NCBI GenBank assembly: GCA_026785985.1
Contig: JAJAYX010000742.1
Location: 1 to 13,391, forward strand
Direction of reading: 5' to 3'
Length of the DNA: 13,391 nucleotides
DNA from: Rudanella sp.
GTDB lineage: Bacteria; Bacteroidota; Bacteroidia; Cytophagales; Spirosomataceae
Each line of letters starts with the position of its first letter. Within the stretch, counting starts at the first letter, position 1. The notes beneath the pieces are model-generated. The model was not told the origin of the DNA. It saw only the letters and a program-made list of their open reading frames with translations, and did not search any database. This document shows, piece after piece, positions 1-6,879 of the stretch. The translations under genes were made by a program, and so were the position numbers.

Positions 1-434
1 ACCTCGACATGACCAATGACCCCAGTGGTATCAACGCTTTTGGCCGCGACGATATGGTGGCGTTTTTCAAGACTGTGGGCGAGACCATCCAGCAAGTTGA
101 CCCAACGTTTAAGAATCAAATAAATAATCAGGCCGGTCTTCACTCTGACCATCAGCCGTTTATGATCGAGGGTGTTCCGGTGGCGGGCATGAGCGGCCAC
201 CTAACTAAAGACGTTCTCGATTGCTACCATGCCAACTGCGACCGCATCAACCTCGTGAACCGCGATCAAATGCAAAACACCGTTCGCTACACGGCAATGG
301 TGCTCTATGCTCTTGCTGACGCTGAAACTATTCCAACCCGCCGGCTCGACGATACCAAAACCCGTGATTACCTCGTGGCCCAAGGCCTCAGAACACCCTT
401 GCAGATTGCCAACGAATGGCGGTGGAAGGAGTAA
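1..434 (+). CDS. M28 family zinc metallopeptidase (aminopeptidase), C-terminal part, 5' end outside the window
   Basis: The reading frame is open at the left edge and ends with TAA at 432-434, so only the last ~143 residues are present. The first readable residues, LDMTNDPSG, match the M28 region in which the Asp of the 'LDM' strand (codon at 6-8) is a zinc ligand. Further on, GLHSDHQPFMIEGVPVAGM is the segment that in this family usually reads 'SDHxPF...GIP', and YHANCDRIN holds the His (codon at 228-230) that corresponds to the last zinc ligand (usually 'YHTPxDT'). The family removes N-terminal residues from peptides using two zinc ions, and Bacteroidota members are usually exported; the signal peptide would lie outside the window. 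The ATG at 9 is internal to the domain and is not the start. The family call is firm, but substrate preference cannot be read. Confidence 0.85.
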   Translation, partial: LDMTNDPSGINAFGRDDMVAFFKTVGETIQQVDPTFKNQINNQAGLHSDHQPFMIEGVPVAGMSGHLTKDVLDCYHANCDRINLVNRDQMQNTVRYTAMVLYALADAETIPTRRLDDTKTRDYLVAQGLRTPLQIANEWRWKE

Positions 435-488
435 GAACTGATGTCAAGTTTCTTCGATGGCTTCATTGTTTCGGTGTTTCGGTTTCAG

Positions 489-534
489 CACTGTTTTTGA
501 AACCTGAAACAGTGTAGCTTTGAAGCCTGAAACC
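489..534 (+). repeat. Nested inverted and direct repeats upstream of yifB
   Basis: CACTGTTT (489-496) pairs with AAACAGTG (507-514) around a 10-base loop. GGTTTCAG just to the left (481-488) is the exact reverse complement of CTGAAACC (527-534). The segment 496-510 is also repeated directly at 519-533 with one mismatch (TTTGAAACCTGAAAC versus TTTGAAGCCTGAAAC). The hairpin is not followed by a T-run, so it is a poor intrinsic terminator for the upstream peptidase gene. It sits directly before the predicted -7 element of yifB. Its function is not known. Confidence 0.5.
497..522 (+). promoter_or_regulatory. Predicted Bacteroidota-type promoter for yifB
   Basis: TAGCTTTG at 515-522 matches the TAnnTTTG -7 consensus of the Bacteroidota primary sigma factor exactly. 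A TTG at 497-499 is a possible -33 element, although the 15-base gap is shorter than the usual 17-23. Initiation would fall near 529, giving an untranslated leader of about 20 bases before the ATG at 551. Confidence 0.45.
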
Positions 535-550
535 AGTAACTTGTATCATC

Positions 551-2092
551 ATGCTTGCCAAAACCTTCGGCGCGGCTGTCTATGGCGTTAACGCCAGTTT
601 GATTACCATTGAAGTCGTTGTTACCCAAGGCTTGGGCTTTAATTTGGTTGGCCTGCCCGACAGTGCCGTGAAGGAAAGCGAACACCGGGTTGAGGCCTCG
701 CTGAAATGTTCGGGGTTTAAAATGCCCCGGCAGAAAATTGTGGTCAATTTGGCCCCCGCCGACATCCGTAAAGAAGGTTCGTCCTACGATTTGCCTATTG
801 CTCTCTGTGTGTTGCAGTCATCGGAGCAGATAACTACGCAGAAAAATCTGAGCGATTATATAATTATGGGCGAACTGTCCTTAGACGGGCGATTGCGACC
901 CATCAAAGGAGTGTTACCCATTGCCATCGAAGCCCGCAAACAGGGCTACAAAGGCTTCGTGCTCCCCGCCGAAAACGCCCACGAAGCCGCCATCGTAAAC
1001 AGTCTCGATATAATTGGGGTGGAGACGATACAACAGGCTATTGAGTTTTTTGAGGGTAAACTCGATATTATCCCCCTCACCATCGACACCCGCGATTTGT
1101 TTTATGATACGCTCAATACTTACGATGTCGATTTTTCGCACGTTCAGGGACAGGAGAACATCAAACGGGCACTGGAAATTGCCGCTGCTGGGGGGCATAA
1201 CGTAATTATGATTGGCCCTCCGGGTGCCGGCAAAACCATGCTAGCCAAGCGGCTCCCCACCATTTTGCCGCCTATGACGCTGCAGGAAGCGCTGGAGACA
1301 ACAAAAATTCATTCGGTAGCAGGAAAGCTTGGCCAACGAGCATCGCTGATTGCACAACGTCCCTACAGATCACCGCACCACACTATTTCAGATGCGGCAT
1401 TGGTCGGTGGAGGGAGTTTTCCGCAACCGGGCGAAATATCACTCTCGCACAATGGGGTGTTGTTTCTGGATGAATTACCGGAGTTTAAACGGTCGGCCCT
1501 GGAAGTGATGAGGCAACCACTCGAAGAACGCCAGGTGAGCATTTCGCGGGCCAAATGGGCGGTGGAATTTCCTGCCAATTTCATGCTTATTGCCAGCATG
1601 AACCCCTGCCCCTGTGGCTACTATAACCACCCCGACAAAGAGTGCGTGTGTGGGCCGGGCGTGGTGCAACGCTACCTCAACAAAGTCAGTGGCCCCCTGC
1701 TCGACCGTATCGACCTGCACGTGGAGGTTACGCCGGTTTCGTTCGACCAGATGACTGCCAACCGGCCTGCCGAAACGAGCGAGGCTATTCGTGCCCGCGT
1801 GATCATTGCCCGCGATATACAGACGGCCCGCTTTACCGATGCCGAGGGGGTATATTCCAACGCGATGATGCCTTCGCAAGTGGTCAAAAATGTGTGTATC
1901 ATCAGCGATGCAGGCCGCATGTTACTCAAAACAGCTATGGAGCGGCTTGGCCTCTCAGCCCGCGCCTACGACCGTATCCTGAAAGTGTCGCGCACCATTG
2001 CTGATCTGGCGGAATCCGAAGAGATCAAAATTGAACACCTCGCCGAAGCTATTCAATACCGGAGTCTGGATCGGGAAAACTGGGCAGGGTGA
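551..2092 (+). CDS. yifB: YifB/ComM family AAA+ ATPase (magnesium chelatase-like)
   Basis: This 513-residue protein is full length for the YifB/ComM family. Known members are hexameric AAA+ motors; ComM acts as a branch-migration helicase that helps integrate incoming DNA during natural transformation. Residues ~1-170 form the ChlI-like domain. The central Mg-chelatase AAA+ domain has Walker A GPPGAGKT at 222-229, Walker B VLFLDE at 303-308, the family signature NPCPCGYY from 351 followed by a second Cys pair, and GPLLDRIDLHVEV. Residues ~420-510 form the Mg-chelatase C-terminal domain. The ATG at 551 starts the canonical N-terminus (MLAKTFGAAVYGVNA). No Shine-Dalgarno is evident, which is normal in this phylum. 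The gene is separated from its neighbours by 116 and 122 bases and looks monocistronic. Whether this organism is naturally competent cannot be told from the window. Confidence 0.95.
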   Translation: MLAKTFGAAVYGVNASLITIEVVVTQGLGFNLVGLPDSAVKESEHRVEASLKCSGFKMPRQKIVVNLAPADIRKEGSSYDLPIALCVLQSSEQITTQKNLSDYIIMGELSLDGRLRPIKGVLPIAIEARKQGYKGFVLPAENAHEAAIVNSLDIIGVETIQQAIEFFEGKLDIIPLTIDTRDLFYDTLNTYDVDFSHVQGQENIKRALEIAAAGGHNVIMIGPPGAGKTMLAKRLPTILPPMTLQEALETTKIHSVAGKLGQRASLIAQRPYRSPHHTISDAALVGGGSFPQPGEISLSHNGVLFLDELPEFKRSALEVMRQPLEERQVSISRAKWAVEFPANFMLIASMNPCPCGYYNHPDKECVCGPGVVQRYLNKVSGPLLDRIDLHVEVTPVSFDQMTANRPAETSEAIRARVIIARDIQTARFTDAEGVYSNAMMPSQVVKNVCIISDAGRMLLKTAMERLGLSARAYDRILKVSRTIADLAESEEIKIEHLAEAIQYRSLDRENWAG

Positions 2093-2214
2093 GGGAGAAG
2101 CCATAAAAGCTGAAGCTGAGCGAGGAAACATCGGCAGGTTTCGGGGAATATGCCTGTAAAAAGCCGTATATTGCCCCTGACAACCTGTGGATACCTTCCG
2201 TTATTGCCTGCCTG

Positions 2215-4263
2215 ATGAGACTTATTGCCAAGAAAGATACCGCCAACCCTACACACCCGAACCTGGGATTCATCAGACCTCTCTACCGACTGAATGAAGG
2301 GCGTTGGCAAACCGTTTTACCCGCTCAATTTCCGAACCCCGGTAAGGTTTTTGTGACGGCTGAGTATAACGAGATTCATGCCATTTACCAGCCCGATGAA
2401 CTGTTTTTTGCTGATTTTTCGGTCAATAATCAGAACTATACCACCACCAATCCCTTTAGTTGTCAGTACGTTACCACGTTTCAACAGACTCGACAGCCTG
2501 AACCCCATGAGCTTTGCCCCATTATGCCGCGAGCGTTCGATCCGGCCGGGCAACCCCTGTTGCACACAGCCTACGAAACACCGCTGACCTACGTTTTTTT
2601 AAAAGCAGACACCGATGCCATTGGTCCATTTCAGGCCATTTTTGAGCGCGACCTACCCGACGACCGCAAAGAGTTTCGGCTGGCTGCCGTGCCCGCTGCC
2701 GAACTCGACCAGCCAACGGGTTACGACGGTTGTGTCTATCGGTTTCGGCGGGCAGATTATATCTCGTTGCTGCTTTCGGTCGATAACATGGAATACATAC
2801 GTGATGTGCGCGATTTGCTGGAAAGCAACGCCCCCCGCGAACCCATTTATTTTGGCGAAACCGACGATATTCTCCGCTGGGCCAAGCGCGTGGTGCGCCC
2901 CACCGAACGCCGGGAGTTCTGGGAGCGGGCCGAGCAACTGTTTGGGTCTGTTCCTGCCACGTCCGATATCCTTGAGCAACAGAAACTGACTCGTCTGCGC
3001 GAATTACTCACCCAGGGGCGCGGCTGGTTCAACGAGCGGCTGCCGGAGTTTATCGGTAATTTTCTGTCGGAACATCCGCTGGGACAACAGGCTCTAGGTC
3101 AGTACCTTAAAACCAACGAAGGGCGGTTATTTCGGCTTCCCGAAAAAAGTGGAACGGTTGTTGGCAAGCACAAAATCAATGGGGCTGTTACCGCCGACAC
3201 CGTCGAAACCTACCTGACTTTTGTAGGCGACTATATGGCCGGGTATGGGCGCCCCCTCGACCGGGCCGATTTGATTCACTATATCGTGACGCTGCACCAG
3301 AATTTTCTGACGGTGGTGGCGGGCCTGCCCGGTGTGGGTAAAACATCCCTGATTACCTTGTTGGCCCGTGCATCGGGCCTGCACGATCGGTTTCTGGCCG
3401 TGTCGGTGGCGCGGGGTTGGGTATCCTCCCGCGATTTGGTGGGGTATCATAACCCGCTGTCGGGGCAGTTTCAACCCGCCCGAACGGGTTTGTATAGGGC
3501 GTTGCGGCAATGTAGCGACGAATATAAAAACCAGGCTGCCCGAGCCTACTGGGTGTTGTTAGACGCAGCCAACCTAAGCCAAATGGAACATTACTGGTCT
3601 GATTTTGTGCGCCTTAGCGATCCTGAAACAGCCCGCGTTCTTCGCCTGAGCGAACAAACAGACGTACTGACTATTGGACAGGGGCTTCGGTTTATGGCAA
3701 CCATCAACTACGACCATACCACCGAGCCGCTCTCGCCCAGGCTTATTGACCGGGCCGCCATTATCCGGTTGCGCCCGCTGTCGGGGACAGAGCTTGCCAT
3801 CGGAAAAGACAGCCTGCCACCGCTGCCACCTACCCCGCCCGACGCACCCTACCTGACCGTAGCCCGGCGCGACCGCTGGTTCGGCAATACCAACGACACC
3901 CGCCATTTGCTGTCCGACGAAGAGAACATGCTGAGTCAATTACGGCAGGTTTTAGATGATGAACGGGCCGATTGGGGAATGCCGCTGTTGCTGAGTCCGC
4001 GCAAACAAAAGGCCATTGTGGAGCATACGGCCACCCTCCGGCGGTTGCTGGGCGACGAAGTTGCCTACCCGCTGCTGGCGCTCGACTATGCCGTGGGACT
4101 GCACTTGTTGCCCCTGTTGTCGGGGCGGGGCGAAGGCTTTGGCAAGCGGCTCAACGAGGTTCACGACCGCATGGGACGCACGTTGCCCATGTCGGCGCAG
4201 ACCCTCCAACGGCTCATCCGGCTCGGTCAGCAGCAATATCATCAGTACAATTTCTTTGTCTGA
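2215..4263 (+). CDS. McrB-like AAA+ ATPase with unrecognised N-terminal region, partner of the DUF2357 nuclease
   Basis: This 682-residue protein has a C-terminal AAA+ domain (~345-600) of the McrB/MoxR-like type. Walker A is GLPGVGKT at 370-377. The Walker B strand is VLLDAANLS, with D450 present but Ala at 451 where the catalytic Glu is expected. The sensor region is TINYDHTTEPLSPRLIDRA (496-514). The classical McrB signature NTxD is absent; N-Y-D-H-T-T stands in its place, and relatives that pair with DUF2357 nucleases have a similar N-x-D-x-T-T as far as I recall. The first ~340 residues match no family I can name and are a candidate target-sensing or assembly region. The downstream nuclease gene begins seven bases after the stop, so the two are surely one operon. 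By analogy with McrBC, the ATPase would drive translocation or activate the nuclease on foreign DNA; this is inference. The ATG at 2215 is the first in frame, although the frame stays open back to 2107 without an ATG, GTG or TTG that looks better. Confidence 0.8.
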   Translation: MRLIAKKDTANPTHPNLGFIRPLYRLNEGRWQTVLPAQFPNPGKVFVTAEYNEIHAIYQPDELFFADFSVNNQNYTTTNPFSCQYVTTFQQTRQPEPHELCPIMPRAFDPAGQPLLHTAYETPLTYVFLKADTDAIGPFQAIFERDLPDDRKEFRLAAVPAAELDQPTGYDGCVYRFRRADYISLLLSVDNMEYIRDVRDLLESNAPREPIYFGETDDILRWAKRVVRPTERREFWERAEQLFGSVPATSDILEQQKLTRLRELLTQGRGWFNERLPEFIGNFLSEHPLGQQALGQYLKTNEGRLFRLPEKSGTVVGKHKINGAVTADTVETYLTFVGDYMAGYGRPLDRADLIHYIVTLHQNFLTVVAGLPGVGKTSLITLLARASGLHDRFLAVSVARGWVSSRDLVGYHNPLSGQFQPARTGLYRALRQCSDEYKNQAARAYWVLLDAANLSQMEHYWSDFVRLSDPETARVLRLSEQTDVLTIGQGLRFMATINYDHTTEPLSPRLIDRAAIIRLRPLSGTELAIGKDSLPPLPPTPPDAPYLTVARRDRWFGNTNDTRHLLSDEENMLSQLRQVLDDERADWGMPLLLSPRKQKAIVEHTATLRRLLGDEVAYPLLALDYAVGLHLLPLLSGRGEGFGKRLNEVHDRMGRTLPMSAQTLQRLIRLGQQQYHQYNFFV

Positions 4264-4270
4264 GCAGCCT

Positions 4271-6010
4271 ATGCGTCTGATTGTTGTTACCCAACCATCG
4301 GCTGAGGAGCCTCTGAGTGCCACCGCACTGGAATCCGACGCACCCCCGCTTCGACTCCCCGAAACGGCGTATTTGAGCCTGTTGCTGCATTATCCCAGTG
4401 GAAAATCCACCGATGGCATTTTGGTGGGTGAAGAATGGTGGCCACTCGAACCACTGGCACCGGGCTGGTGGATAGCCCGCGATCAGCTTACGGATGAAAG
4501 CGTGCGGGTTCGGTTCGAGGATGTGGCTAAAGACGCGCCCTTACTGACCCTGCGGCCTTCGTTTCGGAATCGATTCGGGCAGTGCCGGTTGAGTTTTCCG
4601 GCTGACGATGGCCCGCCGATTTTACTCGGAATGCTTCAGATTTCGACTTCCAAAGCCAGCGAAGAACAACTCAGCCGGATGCTTACGTACCTCTGGGAAC
4701 GGCAATCGAACTGGTTCGACGGCCAATCGCGAGTGGGTATCGACTATCTGTTACCGCCCGATTCGATGCTGGGTACACTGGCCCGGCTCCGCGCCGATTT
4801 GCTGTTTTTGCACCGGCAACAACCGCTGTTCCGGCTGATGCCTCAAACACGGCTGCTACCCACTCGCCAACGCCTGAGCGCGCCCCGCCCCGACCAACTC
4901 ACCGAGTCGGCCCTGACCTATGTGCTGGACAATCCGTATTGTCTCGAACCCGTGGAATCAGCAGGTGCCGACACGCTCACGTGGCAGGGGAGGGCCTATC
5001 GATTGCGCGAAACCGAGACCGATCTGCTCCAGGAAAACACCGATACGCCCGAAAACCGACTGTTGCACGGGTATCTGATCGACGTAGGGCAGTATTTGTT
5101 ATCCTTACCCGACACGATTCGGAACGCACCACTGCCCGGCGAAACAGGTTGGCAACAAAACGTGATGGCCCGGCGAATCGGTACGGAAGCCACCCGACTG
5201 CTCCGGCTGATAAACGATTGGCAGTATTTCGCTGACGAATACCTCCCGGTGAGCCGCCCGGAGTTTATTCTGCCCAACTCGCTAACGGGCTTTGAACACA
5301 GCGATCATTACCGGCATACCGGACGACTGATCAGAACGTGGTTCAGTTCGGGGAGGGCCGTGGGTTTGGGTGCCGAAACCGCGCTGACAGGTATTCGGTC
5401 GGTCGATAAATTATACGAACTGTTTTGCCTGCACCGATGGTTAGATGCCTGGCAGACAATGGGTTATGTCTGGAAATTGTTCGTGCCGGCCACCGGGGGT
5501 AATGTCGAGGCCGACCGTCGCAACGCCGATCCCGGCTTTTATCACCTGCACCACCCCAACGGACATCGGGCGATGGTGGCCTATGATTGTCTACCTCCGC
5601 ACTACCAGATTACAGTGCCCTACAAGAAGTCGATGCCACTACGGCCCGATTTTCTGATTGAGTGGACACCTGCTGAGGGGCAGGCACAATATCTGATTGC
5701 CGATGCCAAATTTCGCCCGGCCTTCCCCATGCGTGAGCACGAGTTGCCCACATTGGTGATGAAATATGTGAACGGCATCAGCCCCGACCGCAACCACCGA
5801 TCCGCTCCACTGAGCCGGGGATTGCTGTTATTACATCCCGCCGTACCGCCCAATTTTTCGGTTGGTCGTGAAGGGTTCTGGTTCCTGCAATTCCCCCGCT
5901 TCGACTGGTTTGGCGACCAACCCGCCATGATTCAGATTGGACAGGTCGCTGTATCGGTTGATAATACGGACGATTATCTGGGGGTGTTGCTAAACCGCTG
6001 GGTACAATAA
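4271..6010 (+). CDS. McrC-like DUF2357 / PD-(D/E)xK nuclease
   Basis: This 579-residue protein is built like DUF2357 proteins carrying a C-terminal PD-(D/E)xK nuclease domain (PDDEXK_7 type), the functional counterpart of McrC. The hallmark DTPENR occurs at 258-263, where DUF2357 ends. The nuclease domain (~375-579) has helix residues LYELFCL with E383, then RPDF with D460, and DAKFR with D478 and K480. The Glu, Asp and D-x-K catalytic set therefore appears complete. By family knowledge it would be a metal-dependent DNA endonuclease acting in a complex with the AAA+ protein encoded just upstream. The ATG at 4271 is chosen because it lies seven bases after the upstream stop; the frame is also open into the upstream gene, but an earlier start would overlap it by about 250 bases in a different frame with no domain support. 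No transmembrane segment or signal peptide is seen. Confidence is high for the family and moderate for a defence role. Confidence 0.82.
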   Translation: MRLIVVTQPSAEEPLSATALESDAPPLRLPETAYLSLLLHYPSGKSTDGILVGEEWWPLEPLAPGWWIARDQLTDESVRVRFEDVAKDAPLLTLRPSFRNRFGQCRLSFPADDGPPILLGMLQISTSKASEEQLSRMLTYLWERQSNWFDGQSRVGIDYLLPPDSMLGTLARLRADLLFLHRQQPLFRLMPQTRLLPTRQRLSAPRPDQLTESALTYVLDNPYCLEPVESAGADTLTWQGRAYRLRETETDLLQENTDTPENRLLHGYLIDVGQYLLSLPDTIRNAPLPGETGWQQNVMARRIGTEATRLLRLINDWQYFADEYLPVSRPEFILPNSLTGFEHSDHYRHTGRLIRTWFSSGRAVGLGAETALTGIRSVDKLYELFCLHRWLDAWQTMGYVWKLFVPATGGNVEADRRNADPGFYHLHHPNGHRAMVAYDCLPPHYQITVPYKKSMPLRPDFLIEWTPAEGQAQYLIADAKFRPAFPMREHELPTLVMKYVNGISPDRNHRSAPLSRGLLLLHPAVPPNFSVGREGFWFLQFPRFDWFGDQPAMIQIGQVAVSVDNTDDYLGVLLNRWVQ

Positions 6011-6014
6011 GGAG
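6009..6014 (+). promoter_or_regulatory. Shine-Dalgarno-like AAGGAG before the CrtA-like gene
   Basis: AAGGAG overlaps the stop codon of the nuclease gene and lies ten bases before the ATG at 6025. It supports that start over the out-of-frame ATG at 6017, which meets a stop after six codons. It is the clearest ribosome-binding site in the window. Confidence 0.5.
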
Positions 6015-6024
6015 TTATGCTTCC

Positions 6025-6786
6025 ATGCCCATTATAACAGTCACGGTTTTGCAGTACCGCCCCGGAGCGCGGCTCCGGGCATTTGCCAACATGGGCCGGG
6101 TGATGATGAAGCCGTTTGTGGCTGAGGGATTAACGTTCCATAAACTCCTCGGCAGTGGTCACAATCTTGGGTTAATGCCCAACTTCTCAACCTATGTTTT
6201 TCTGGGTGTCTGGGACACCGAAACACAGGCCGAGCAATTTCTGGCTTCTGCCCAATTTGAAATCCTCACCCAGGGCACCGACGATGTCAGCACCCTTTAC
6301 CTCGAACCCTATCAGGCACATGGCTCCTGGGATGGCGTGAACCCGTTTTCAGTGAGCAGTGACCAGTCCCGGCGGGGAACTGCAGCAGTGAGTAGTAATG
6401 GTTCGACGAGTCGGAAGCCTTCAGGTTCATTGGTAGCTGTTCTCACTCGCGCTACAATCCGGCCCGGTGCGTTGTTTGAGTTTTGGCGGAATGTACCGGC
6501 GGTTCGCCAAAAAATGGCTGATCATAAAGATAATCTGTTGTTTGCCATTGGTGTAGGCGAAAAACCGGTGGTGCAACAATGTACCATCAGCGTTTGGCGC
6601 AGTTCTGAAGCCATCAATCAGTTTGCTTATCGACAGAGCGGTCACAAAGAAGTAGTCCGGGAGTCTCGTACCCGGCATTGGTTCAACGAAGACCTATTTG
6701 CTAGATTCAGGGTCAGGAAAGTTTCTGGTTCAATGGGTCTCTATTTGAACGGTATAAGTCCAGAAACGGCAAAGCATGAAACCTGA
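6025..6786 (+). CDS. Spheroidene monooxygenase (CrtA)-like protein
   Basis: The 253-residue protein resembles the CrtA family, which in phototrophs introduces a keto group at the C2 end of acyclic carotenoids such as spheroidene. It shows two repeats of a ferredoxin-like antibiotic-monooxygenase-type fold. The first is residues ~1-105 (from MPIITVTVLQYRPGAR, with FLGVWDTETQAEQFLAS). The second is ~133-235 (from GSLVAVLTRATIRPGA, with ISVWRSSEAINQFAYRQSGHKEVVRESR). The stretch WRSSEAINQFAYR...GHKEVV...WFNEDLFARF is the most characteristic family signature. A low-complexity Ser/Gly/Arg linker (~112-132) joins the halves. No signal peptide is present. The gene starts 14 bases after the McrC-like nuclease gene and may be co-transcribed with it, but no other carotenoid gene is in view. 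The natural substrate in Bacteroidota is unclear; a role in modifying the organism's own carotenoid is a guess. Confidence 0.75.
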   Translation: MPIITVTVLQYRPGARLRAFANMGRVMMKPFVAEGLTFHKLLGSGHNLGLMPNFSTYVFLGVWDTETQAEQFLASAQFEILTQGTDDVSTLYLEPYQAHGSWDGVNPFSVSSDQSRRGTAAVSSNGSTSRKPSGSLVAVLTRATIRPGALFEFWRNVPAVRQKMADHKDNLLFAIGVGEKPVVQQCTISVWRSSEAINQFAYRQSGHKEVVRESRTRHWFNEDLFARFRVRKVSGSMGLYLNGISPETAKHET

Positions 6787-6820
6787 ACCATCGAAATTGA
6801 CACGTGAAACGACATTTTCC

Positions 6821-6851
6821 TTGTAATCCAACAGGAAAAATTGTTATTTTG
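6821..6851 (+). promoter_or_regulatory. Predicted promoter for the PpiD-like gene
   Basis: TTG at 6821-6823 and TATTTTG at 6845-6851 are separated by 21 bases. They approximate the Bacteroidota TTG / TAnnTTTG pattern, although the -7 element has one spacer base instead of two. The ATG at 6880 lies 28 bases further on, a distance similar to the other promoters in the window. Confidence 0.4.
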
Positions 6852-6879
6852 CGGGTCAAAATTTTCGTGCATACAGGAC

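Noticed and set aside
489..514. Hairpin as intrinsic terminator of the M28 peptidase gene
   Set aside because: The stem is short and A/T-rich and no T-run follows it; its position at the yifB promoter suggests another role.
2093..2214. Short gene or clear promoter in the spacer before the ATPase gene
   Set aside because: No separate frame of useful length was found. TATATTGC at 2167-2174 is only a weak match to a -7 element, and no matching -33 element is visible.
4016..4270. Longer start for the DUF2357 nuclease inside the upstream ATPase gene
   Set aside because: The extra 85 residues are encoded in a shifted frame over the conserved end of the ATPase gene and look like a shadow translation; the ATG at 4271 fits a tight operon.
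6841..6879. TTG start adding 13 residues to the PpiD-like protein
   Set aside because: It overlaps the predicted -7 element, and the added residues do not resemble the family, which begins shortly before the membrane anchor.
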